Origin: Helicobacter burdigaliensis
Lineage (GTDB): Bacteria > Campylobacterota > Campylobacteria > Campylobacterales > Helicobacteraceae
Length of the DNA: 64,000 nt
Direction of reading: 5' to 3'
Assembly (NCBI RefSeq): GCF_003670295.1
Contig: NZ_QXJG01000006.1
Span: 1-64,000 of the forward strand
The notes under the pieces are model-generated. The model saw only the letters and a list, made by a program, of their open reading frames with translations, was not told the origin of the DNA and did not search any database. Shown piece by piece: positions 57,339 through 64,000 of this stretch; within the stretch, counting starts at the first letter, position 1, and the number at the start of each line of letters is the position of its first letter. A program made the position numbers and the translations under genes.

Positions 57339-58172
57339 ATGGCATTTAATTATGATGAATATTTAAGAGTAGATAAAATGCCGACACTTTGGTGTTGGGG
57401 CTGTGGAGATGGTGTAATCTTAAAAGCAATTGTTAGAGCGATTGATAAGCTTGGTTGGAATATGGATGATGTGTGCTTGGTGAGCGGTATTGGTTGTTCT
57501 GGGCGTGTGTCTTCTTATGTAAATTGCAATACCGTGCATACAACACATGGTAGAACTCTAGCTTATGCAACAGGGATTAAACTAGCAAATCCAACTAAAA
57601 AAGTAATTGTTGTGGGGGGCGATGGAGATGGACTAGCAATCGGTGGAAACCATACAATCCATGCTTGTAGAAGAAATATTGATATTAATTATGTGCTTAT
57701 TAATAACTTTATTTATGGGCTTACAAACTCGCAAACCTCACCTACAACTCCTAAGGGAATGTGGACTGTAACCGCTCAATATGGAAATATTGATCCAACT
57801 TTTGATGCAGCAAAACTTGCTGAAGCTGCTGGGGCTAGTTTTGTAGCTAGGGAATCTGTGCTAGATCCTAAAAAGCTTGAAAAAGTTTTAGTAGAGGGCT
57901 TTTCACACGAAGGTTTTAGCTTCTTTGATATTTTTAGTAACTGCCATGTAAATTTAGGTAGAAAAAATAAAATGGGAGAAGCAGTAGATACGCTTTCTTG
58001 GATTGATAGCATGATTATCTCTAAGAAAAAATACGATGAGCTAAGTGATGCAGAAAAAGCAGGGAAATATCCAACAGGTATCTTGCATCAAGATAATGAA
58101 AAAATTGAATATTGCAAGGCTTATAGGCAAGTTCAAGAAAAAGCACAAGCTAAAAAAGGAGGTGCAAAATGA
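57339..58172 (+). CDS. oorB: 2-oxoglutarate:acceptor oxidoreductase, beta (TPP) subunit
   Basis: 277 residues from ATG 57339. The 4Fe-4S/TPP signatures include LWCWGCGDGVILKA, SGIGCSGRV, VVGGDGDGLAIGGNH and NNFIYGLTNSQTSPTTPKG. It binds thiamine diphosphate, the product of the ThiL step encoded upstream. It ends in an ATGA overlap with oorC. Confidence 0.96.
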   Translation: MAFNYDEYLRVDKMPTLWCWGCGDGVILKAIVRAIDKLGWNMDDVCLVSGIGCSGRVSSYVNCNTVHTTHGRTLAYATGIKLANPTKKVIVVGGDGDGLAIGGNHTIHACRRNIDINYVLINNFIYGLTNSQTSPTTPKGMWTVTAQYGNIDPTFDAAKLAEAAGASFVARESVLDPKKLEKVLVEGFSHEGFSFFDIFSNCHVNLGRKNKMGEAVDTLSWIDSMIISKKKYDELSDAEKAGKYPTGILHQDNEKIEYCKAYRQVQEKAQAKKGGAK

Positions 58173-58723
58173 GAAGACAGCTCCGTTTTACAGGTGTAGG
58201 TGGGCAAGGTGTTTTGCTTGCAGGTGAGATTCTAGCAGAAGCGCAAATTAGAGATGGTGGCTATGGAGTAAAAGCAGCTACTTATACTTCACAAGTGCGT
58301 GGAGGACCTACAAAGGTAGATATTTTGCTAGATAAAGAAGAGATACTCTATCCTTATGCGAATGAAGGCGAAGTAGAGTTTATGCTCTCAACCGCACAAG
58401 TAAGCTACGATCAATTTAAAGGTGGTTTAAAAGAAGGTGCTACAATCGTAATTGAACCTAACTTAGTTACTCCAAGTGAAGAAGATAAGAAGAAGTTTAA
58501 AATCTATCCTATTCCAATTATTACAATTGCTAAAGAAGAAGTGGGGAATGTAGTAACCCAATCTGTTGTTGCTTTGGCAATCACAGTAGCTTTAACAGAA
58601 TGTGTGGATAGAAAGTTAGTGTATGAAACAATGATTAGTAAAGTTCCAGCAAAAGTTGTAGAGCTTAATAAAAAAGCTTATGAGCTAGGTGAGAAATACG
58701 CTAAAGAAGCTAAAGCAATCTAA
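58169..58723 (+). CDS. oorC: 2-oxoglutarate:acceptor oxidoreductase, gamma subunit
   Basis: 184 residues. RFTGVGGQGVLLAGEILAE and TYTSQVRGGPTKVDILL are diagnostic of the gamma domain. It is the last gene of oorDABC and is followed at once by a perfect palindrome and the repeat island. Confidence 0.96.
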   Translation: MRRQLRFTGVGGQGVLLAGEILAEAQIRDGGYGVKAATYTSQVRGGPTKVDILLDKEEILYPYANEGEVEFMLSTAQVSYDQFKGGLKEGATIVIEPNLVTPSEEDKKKFKIYPIPIITIAKEEVGNVVTQSVVALAITVALTECVDRKLVYETMISKVPAKVVELNKKAYELGEKYAKEAKAI

Positions 58724-58727
58724 ATTT

Positions 58728-58743
58728 GAGGGGATATCCCCTC
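58728..58743 (+). terminator. Palindrome after oorC, possible terminator
   Basis: A perfect 16-base palindrome, GAGGGGATATCCCCTC, starts 5 nt past the oorC stop. It can form a GC-rich hairpin, but no T-tract follows: the repeat unit TGTCATTG begins at once. A transcription or mRNA-stability stop is likely. Confidence 0.5.
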
Positions 58744-58840
58744 TGTCATTGTGAGGCGATGAAATCACCGTGGCAATCTAAAAAGATTTACCAAAGAATC
58801 TAAACCATTCCTTTTTATTCTTTTAAACAATAAACCTGCA

Positions 58841-58937
58841 CTTTATATAAAAAGCAATTTTGTTCGTGGCGGTGGGATCCCTGAAACTGACAAGCAGTTT
58901 CTTAAGAGGCCACTCTCAAAATACTTTTTATATGAAG
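58841..58937. repeat. MITE-like palindromic element A (~97 bp)
   Basis: Imperfect terminal inverted repeats of about 21 nt: CTTTATATAAAAAGCAATTT at 58841-58860 pairs with 58917-58937. Inside is a hairpin, GAAACTG/CAGTTTC at 58883-58901, flanked by CGTGGCGGTGGGA and AGAGGCCACTCTC. No coding capacity. The core is the reverse complement of element B, so A and B are an inverted pair. Confidence 0.65.
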
Positions 58938-59069
58938 TTTTATTACTCCACTTGTCATTGCAAAATTCCCTTCTTCTGTCATTGCGAGGCTCACTTGTGA
59001 GCCGAAGTAATCTAAAAGGTTTGCCAAAGAAATCTAAAACATTCCTTTTTAATTTCTCTATTCTTCTAA

Positions 59070-59171
59070 ACTCTTTATTCAAAAGTAATTCTCTTAGGCG
59101 AGAGTGGGAGCCCTCGATTTTACAAGTAAAATCGTCCCAATCGCCACGAGAATTCTTTTGCAATAAAGAGT
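59070..59171. repeat. MITE-like palindromic element B (~102 bp)
   Basis: Arms of about 24 nt: ACTCTTTATTCAAAAG... at 59070-59093 pairs with 59148-59171 (revcomp ACTCTTTATTGCAAAAG...), only one or two mismatches or gaps. Inside is a perfect stem CGATTTTAC/GTAAAATCG at 59115-59134. GAGAGTGGGAGCC and TCGCCACGAGA border the stem, mirroring element A. The whole element could fold into one cruciform. Confidence 0.65.
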
Positions 59172-59479
59172 ATTGCTTTCATCTTTCATTGCGAGAAGTA
59201 AAGCGACGAAGTATACAAACCAAGCTATCCACAAGCGTAGCGAAGTGCCAAATCTAAGGATATTTTCTAGGATAATAGACTGCCACGCAAATGCTATCGC
59301 ATTTACTCGCAGTGACACTTCCCACCTGTCATTGCGAAGCCTTTAGGCTGAAGCAATCTGAAAGAGCAACCACAACATAGCAAAATGCAAATCTAAAAAA
59401 AAAGCTATTTAATGCAAATTCTTTTAAACTGCCACGCAAATGCTATTGCATTTACTCGCAGTGATACTAAGTTTAGCCC

Positions 59480-62131
59480 TTAGAATTTTAGGGTTTGTAG
59501 CTCTTTATTAATCTTATTTAGCTTTTCTTTTTGCTCTTTTAGAGCATTTTGGTTGGTTTCTAGGACATTTTTGGGTGCATTTGCGACAAATTTTTCATTA
59601 TTTAGCATGGATTCTAGCTTGATTACTTCTTTTTGTGTTTTTTCTAGCTGTTTTTCTAGTTTTGTGATTATGGGCGTTAAATCAATGCTAGTGGTTGGGA
59701 TATAGCTTTCAAGCTTTTCTGTGATGTCTGCGATACATTTTTCTTGCTTAGAAGTTACAAATTCTAAATTTTCCACTTTAGCAAGTTTGCAAACATAGCT
59801 TTTAAAAAGCTCTTGCAAGGAAGAATCTAGGCTTAAATTCACATAGGCTAAAGGGATTTTTTGGTTTGCTAAATCAATGGTGGCTTTTAATCTTCGCAAA
59901 GAAACAATGTTATCTAAGATTAGTTCAAATACCTTAAAATTATTTGCATTAGCATAGGAGAAAGTAGGATATTCTTTTATCATAATAGAGCCACATTCTT
60001 CTAAAGTAGTGCCATTTAGCTTATGCCATAGATATTCGCTAATAAAAGGCATAAAGGGGTGCAAAAGAAGCATTGCTTCTTTAAAAATTGCTCCAAGCTC
60101 TTCAATGGATTGTTTATCTGCCTTGCTTAGCTCAATCCCCCAATCACAAAATTCACCCCACAAAAAGCGATAAAGTGTGCTTGCAGCATCATTGAAGCGA
60201 TAAGTATCGATATTTTGACGCACTTCACAAATTGTATTAGATAAAAGCTCTGCTAGATATTTGCCAAGCGGAGTTTTAAGCTCTCCTAGTTCCTTTAGGC
60301 TTTTAAAATTTTGTGCGTTTAAAAGCAGGAAATTACAAGCATTATAAAGTTTATTTGTAAAGTTTTTGCTAATTTCTAGTTGGTTAGAAGAAAGCTTCAC
60401 ATCTCTTCCTTGTGCGCAAAGAATGGCTAAGGTAAAACGCAATACATCTGCACTATATTTTTCTATAATCTCTAGGGGATCTACCACATTTCCTTTACTT
60501 TTACTCATCTTTTGTCCAAATTCATCTCTTACAAGTGCGTGTAAGTAAATATCTGGAAAAGGAAGTTCACCTAAAAAATGTTCGCCCATCATAAGCATTC
60601 TAGCCACCCAAAAGAAAAGAATATCAAACCCTGTAATCATTAAAGAGTTAGGATAAAACTCTTTTAAATCCTCTTCTTTCCATAATGTATTTTTGCCTAT
60701 TTCTCCATTGCCAAATCCAAGAGTTGAAAACGGCCATAAAGCCGAGCTAAACCAAGTATCTAGCACATCGGGATCTTGTCTAAAATTCTCACTTTGACAT
60801 TTAGGACAAGTTTTAGGAGTTTTCACACTTGCCCACTCATTGCCACATTCACAATAAAAAACAGGAATCTGATGTCCCCACCAAAGTTGTCTTGAAATGC
60901 ACCAATCGCGTAATTCTCTCATCCAAGCATTGTAGTTATTTTTCCATTGAGGAGGGAAGAAATTGCCCTCATTTGCGTTGATTTTTTCAATCGCTTTTTT
61001 AGCCACCTCTTTTTTTAAAAACCATTGCTTTGAGATGTAGGGTTCTACCACATTTCCACAGCGATAGCAATGCCCCACTTGATTTTTATAATCTTCTATT
61101 TTTTCTATAAAGCCAAGCTCTTGTAATTTTTGTGCGATTTTTTCTCTAGCTTCTAGTCTTTCTAATCCTTGAAATTCTCCTGCAAGCTCGTTTAAGATTC
61201 CAAACTTATCAAAAGCGACGATTTGCTCTAAATTATGGCGTTTGCCTACTTCATAGTCATTGACATCATGAGCTGGAGTTACCTTCACAGCACCACTTCC
61301 AAACTCCATATCCACATAAGAATCTGCAATAATAGGAATGCTTCTATTAATGAGTGGCAAGACTACCTTTTTGCCAATTAATGAAGAATAGCGAGAATCA
61401 TCTGGATTTACCATAACAGCACTATCGCCAAAATAAGTTTCAGGACGCGTTGTGGCTACTACAATATAATCTTTAGAATCTTCTAAAAAGTAGCGTAAGT
61501 GATATAATTTGCCATTATTTTCTTTGTATTCTACTTCAATATCGCTTAATGCACCATCGTGAGTGCACCAATTTACAAGATATTTTCCTTGAATGATATA
61601 GCCCTCATCATAAAGCTTTACAAAAGCTTCTTTTACGCATTCTTGCAAACCCTCATCCATAGTAAAGCGTGTTCTACTCCAAGCAGGAGAGCTTCCAAGT
61701 TTCCGCATTTGCTTTAGAATCATTCCGCCACTTTGTTCTTTCCATTCCCATACTTTTTCTACAAATTTAACTCTGCCTAAATCTTCTTTTTTGATACCTT
61801 GTTCTAAAAGCTTTTTTTCTACTACATTTTGCGTGGCGATTCCTGCATGATCTAATCCTGGTTGCCAAAGGGTTTTATAGCCATTCATTCTTTTATAGCG
61901 TGTGATAATGTCTATTAAGGTATGGTTTAGTGCGTGTCCTATATGGAGGCTTCCTGTAACATTTGGGGGTGGAAGCATGATAGAGAAGCTTTTGCCTTCT
62001 TTTTGAATGGCTTTGTTGCCATCAATCTCAAAATATCCTGCATTTTCCCAAAATTTATAATAAGTTTCTTCAATTTCTTTTGGATCGTAAGTGTTTTTTG
62101 TTGTTTCTTGTTTTTCTTGATTGTTTTGCAT
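59480..62131 (-). CDS. valS: Valyl-tRNA synthetase
   Basis: 883-residue class I synthetase. PPPNVTGSLHIGHALNHT holds the HIGH motif, QKMSKSKGNVVDPLEI the KMSKS motif; the editing (CP1) domain contains ATTRPETYFGD and VTPAHDVNDYEVG. A zinc-like CYRCG...C pair and CECG...CPKC lie in the middle. The C-terminal coiled-coil arm (KLEKQLEKTQKEVIKLES) binds tRNA. Its start faces fliW across 156 nt. Its stop lies 14 nt from the last repeat unit. Confidence 0.97.
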   Translation of the reverse strand: MQNNQEKQETTKNTYDPKEIEETYYKFWENAGYFEIDGNKAIQKEGKSFSIMLPPPNVTGSLHIGHALNHTLIDIITRYKRMNGYKTLWQPGLDHAGIATQNVVEKKLLEQGIKKEDLGRVKFVEKVWEWKEQSGGMILKQMRKLGSSPAWSRTRFTMDEGLQECVKEAFVKLYDEGYIIQGKYLVNWCTHDGALSDIEVEYKENNGKLYHLRYFLEDSKDYIVVATTRPETYFGDSAVMVNPDDSRYSSLIGKKVVLPLINRSIPIIADSYVDMEFGSGAVKVTPAHDVNDYEVGKRHNLEQIVAFDKFGILNELAGEFQGLERLEAREKIAQKLQELGFIEKIEDYKNQVGHCYRCGNVVEPYISKQWFLKKEVAKKAIEKINANEGNFFPPQWKNNYNAWMRELRDWCISRQLWWGHQIPVFYCECGNEWASVKTPKTCPKCQSENFRQDPDVLDTWFSSALWPFSTLGFGNGEIGKNTLWKEEDLKEFYPNSLMITGFDILFFWVARMLMMGEHFLGELPFPDIYLHALVRDEFGQKMSKSKGNVVDPLEIIEKYSADVLRFTLAILCAQGRDVKLSSNQLEISKNFTNKLYNACNFLLLNAQNFKSLKELGELKTPLGKYLAELLSNTICEVRQNIDTYRFNDAASTLYRFLWGEFCDWGIELSKADKQSIEELGAIFKEAMLLLHPFMPFISEYLWHKLNGTTLEECGSIMIKEYPTFSYANANNFKVFELILDNIVSLRRLKATIDLANQKIPLAYVNLSLDSSLQELFKSYVCKLAKVENLEFVTSKQEKCIADITEKLESYIPTTSIDLTPIITKLEKQLEKTQKEVIKLESMLNNEKFVANAPKNVLETNQNALKEQKEKLNKINKELQTLKF

Positions 62132-62242
62132 AAAGTGCCTTTAAAAATATGGAATGGTTTTTGCTACATTCAAATTTTGAATTGTGAATTTTGGATTTTA
62201 CCAAAAAAACAATAACTTGTGAATTAAAGCAAGAGATTATGG

Positions 62243-62248
62243 TAGAAT
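62243..62248 (+). promoter_or_regulatory. -10 element of fliW
   Basis: TAGAAT within GGTAGAATAC, 39 nt before the fliW ATG, in the divergent valS-fliW gap. It fits sigma-70. No sigma-28 or sigma-54 flagellar box is visible. Confidence 0.5.
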
Positions 62249-62287
62249 ACAAAAAGAATTCCATCTTAGAAATTTAAAGGAGTGAAA

Positions 62288-62680
62288 ATGACAGCAAAGA
62301 GGATTTTGGTAAAATCTCCCATTTTGGGTTTTGAAGAAGTGAGCGAGGTGGATTTTGCAGAAGTAGATGAGGGTGCATTAGCCTTTCTTTCTATGGTGGG
62401 AAAAGATTCAGAATTGCTACTAGTAAATCCTTATAAAGTGAGGGAATATTCTTTTGAAGTTCCTGCGGTTACGCAAACTTTACTAGATATTAAGGCAGAT
62501 TCAAACATTAAAGTATTTTGCGTATTTGTGCGTGAAAAAGAAAGTGAAATTAGGATTAATTTTCTAGCACCTATTGTGATTAATTGCGATAATGGCACTT
62601 TAGCACAAGTGGTTTTAAATGCTAAGGAATATCCTAGTTTTGGTGTTGCTGAATCTATTAAAAGTTATATTAAAGAATAA
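62288..62680 (+). CDS. fliW: Flagellar assembly factor FliW
   Basis: 130 residues from ATG 62288, preceded by AAAGGAG; GTG 62282 is the alternative but sits on the ribosome site. SPILGFEEVSEVDFAEVDEG, FLSMVGKDSELLLVNPY and INFLAPIVINCDNGTLAQVV are FliW signatures. FliW sequesters CsrA and is displaced by flagellin, coupling flagellin translation to export (established in Bacillus and Campylobacter). The csrA gene lies in the same window at 36292. Confidence 0.92.
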   Translation: MTAKRILVKSPILGFEEVSEVDFAEVDEGALAFLSMVGKDSELLLVNPYKVREYSFEVPAVTQTLLDIKADSNIKVFCVFVREKESEIRINFLAPIVINCDNGTLAQVVLNAKEYPSFGVAESIKSYIKE

Positions 62681-62686
62681 TTTAGA

Positions 62687-64000
62687 TTGCCTCTATCAAA
62701 TCTTAATATCCAACAAAAAGAAGCTTGTCTAGCACCTAGCGGACATAACCTAGTAATCGCCTCTGCAGGCACAGGCAAGACTTCTACGATTGTTGGGAGA
62801 ATCTCTTATTTATTACAAAGTGGCATAAGCCCCAGTGAAATTTTATTGCTTACTTTTACAAACAAAGCTGCCCAAGAAATGTTAGCAAGGCTGGAGCAAA
62901 AGTTTTCTAACGAAGTGGTAAAACAGATTGAAGCAGGGACTTTTCATGCTGTTGCGTATCGGTATTTAAAAAATAAATTTTCTATTATCTTAAAGCAACC
63001 ACGCGAATTAAAAGTGCTTTTTAAAAGCATTTATGAAAAGCGCATTTTTATGGAAGCTTCTATCCTTGCACCTTATGGGGCTAATTATCTTTATGATCTT
63101 TTTTCTTTGTATTTTAATTCTACAATTAGCGAGGATTTTACTTCATGGCTTAAAGACAAAAATGCCGAGCAGGAGCAATATGCAGAGATTTATTTAGATA
63201 TTTGGGAGGAGTTTTGCGTGCTCAAAAAAGAATACCATTATGTAGATTATAATGATTTATTGCTAGATTTTAAAAAAGCGATTTTAGAGGATAAGCCCAC
63301 TTTTAAAGAAGTTTTAGTGGATGAATACCAAGATACAAATCCGCTTCAAGATTCTATTTTAAACGCACTTAATCCTCCCTCAATCTTTTGTGTGGGTGAT
63401 TATGATCAAAGTATTTATGCTTTTAATGGTGCAGATATTAGCATTATTGGGAGTTTTAAGGAGCGATATAGCGATGGTAAGATTTTTAGTCTTACAAAAA
63501 ACTATCGTTCAAGCGCTTCAATCTTAAGCCTTGCAAATAAGGTGATTGAAAAAAACCCCAGAATCTATCCTAAGACTTTAGAAGTTGTCAAAACGCAAGA
63601 TTTTGGAGCTCCTAAACTTTTGGTTTATGATGAATTGTTTTTACAATACCAAGGCATTGCAAATAAAATCAAGCTTACAAATAGGGCTTTTGGTGATATT
63701 GCTGTGATTTTTCGCAATAATTCAAGTGCGGATGGGATTGAAGCAAGTCTAAGAGAGATAGGCATACCCTCGCGTAGAAAGGGGGGAGTGAGCTTTTTTG
63801 ATTCTAAAGAAGTGGTGTATTTGCTAAATCTTTGTTCGCTTTTGTATAATCCTAAGGATATGATGTCTTTTATCCATGTTTTAAGTCACGCAAAAGGCAT
63901 AGGTAGCGCATTAGCTAAAGATATTTATGAGGCTTTATTGCTTTTAGGAAATGGAAATTTAATCTATGGAATGCTAAATCCTAATAAGGAGATTAAAGAA
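62687..64000 (+). CDS. UvrD/Rep-family ATP-dependent DNA helicase (3' end outside window)
   Basis: 438 codons are visible, open to the window edge. Superfamily 1A motifs appear in order: NIQQKEAC (Q motif), ASAGTGKTSTIVGR (Walker A), LLTFTNKAAQEM (Ia), AGTFHAVAYRYL (Ic), VDEYQDTNPLQD (II), CVGDYDQSIYAFNGA (III) and KNYRSSASIL (IV). TTG 62687 is the likely start, 6 nt after fliW, though its ribosome site is weak. Rep, PcrA and UvrD cannot be told apart without the C-terminus. Confidence 0.92.
   Translation, partial: MPLSNLNIQQKEACLAPSGHNLVIASAGTGKTSTIVGRISYLLQSGISPSEILLLTFTNKAAQEMLARLEQKFSNEVVKQIEAGTFHAVAYRYLKNKFSIILKQPRELKVLFKSIYEKRIFMEASILAPYGANYLYDLFSLYFNSTISEDFTSWLKDKNAEQEQYAEIYLDIWEEFCVLKKEYHYVDYNDLLLDFKKAILEDKPTFKEVLVDEYQDTNPLQDSILNALNPPSIFCVGDYDQSIYAFNGADISIIGSFKERYSDGKIFSLTKNYRSSASILSLANKVIEKNPRIYPKTLEVVKTQDFGAPKLLVYDELFLQYQGIANKIKLTNRAFGDIAVIFRNNSSADGIEASLREIGIPSRRKGGVSFFDSKEVVYLLNLCSLLYNPKDMMSFIHVLSHAKGIGSALAKDIYEALLLLGNGNLIYGMLNPNKEIKE

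Larger units (their letters stand above)
58744..59466. repeat. Cluster of TGTCATTGCGAG...GAAGCAATCT palindromic repeat units
   Basis: Recurring units with outer arms like TGTCATTGCGAG and CGAAGCAATCT around a variable inner stem: 58744-58779, 58977-59013 (inner GGCTCAC/GTGAGCC), 59185-59214, 59327-59359, and in reverse orientation 59280-59317 and 59429-59466, the last two nearly identical 38-mers. Half-units occur near 58953 and 59235. These resemble the REP-like small palindromes seen between genes in many bacteria. The interval 58724-59479 (756 bp) has no credible gene. Confidence 0.8.

Noticed and set aside
58843-59163. 106-codon minus-strand frame across the repeat island
   Set aside because: It is built from repeat arms (LLRLTSEPRNDRR-type peptide from TGTCATTGCGAG units) and the MITE-like elements, with no ribosome site or family; likewise the plus-strand frame 58952-59257.

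Overview
The window is AT-rich, densely packed chromosomal DNA of a Campylobacterota bacterium, most likely a Helicobacter of the enterohepatic type. Supporting signs are gene blocks that, as I recall them, match H. pylori order (cvpA-lysS-glyA-DUF1882; csrA-ispE-smpB-exbB-exbD; peb4/cbf2-fba-efp; psd-nadA-nadC; nth-AsmA-like-mltG; oorDABC; valS-fliW). Others are frequent TTG/GTG starts, ATGA/TAATG overlaps, and G/C homopolymers inside surface-modification genes. Species cannot be fixed from the sequence alone. I see no tRNA, rRNA, CRISPR array, IS transposase or prophage.

Layout. (a) 1-6489: a surface-glycan modification locus. Two SAM methyltransferases, a phase-variable GT-B/glycerophosphotransferase-like gene, a glutamine-kinase-like enzyme, a class I amidohydrolase and a nucleotidyltransferase follow the order of the Campylobacter jejuni O-methyl phosphoramidate (MeOPN) capsule genes Cj1420c-Cj1416c. 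The first gene is cut by a 76-nt poly-C at the window edge; the GT-B gene is OFF at G10. (b) 6490-14562: topA, a PPOX-fold protein, bioB, a BrkB-family protein, a periplasmic 5'-nucleotidase and a phosphoethanolamine transferase gene broken at a C11 tract and again at a T6 run. (c) 14563-27918: CNNM/CorC protein, purE, a DUF3972-like protein, a DUF89 protein apparently starting at ATT, an antiporter, kdsD/kpsF, the yejABEF peptide importer, a nuclease-fold protein, lnt and yajQ. (d) 28031-35411: cvpA, lysS, glyA, DUF1882 and SPOR proteins, then prmC, an M48 protease and a lipoprotein on the minus strand. (e) 35462-42223: truB-csrA-ispE-smpB-exbB-exbD followed by a 59-residue membrane ORF and a two-gene ZorA/ZorB-like ion-channel module. 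(f) 42325-50579: peb4, fba, efp, a DJ-1 protein, mltC, bpt, psd, nadA, nadC, thiL. (g) 50576-58723: nth and an AsmA-like giant (minus strand), mltG, mdh, oorDABC. (h) 58724-59479: a 756-bp gene-free island of palindromic repeats. (i) 59480-64000: valS (minus), fliW and the first 438 codons of a UvrD/Rep helicase.

How it fits together. Most of the window is housekeeping: NAD synthesis, the reductive 2-oxoglutarate step, translation and envelope upkeep. The two most notable non-housekeeping systems are a candidate phosphoramidate decoration pathway, likely switched by homopolymer slippage, and a second, long-tailed stator-like channel placed directly behind ExbBD. CsrA and its flagellar antagonist FliW both lie in the window.
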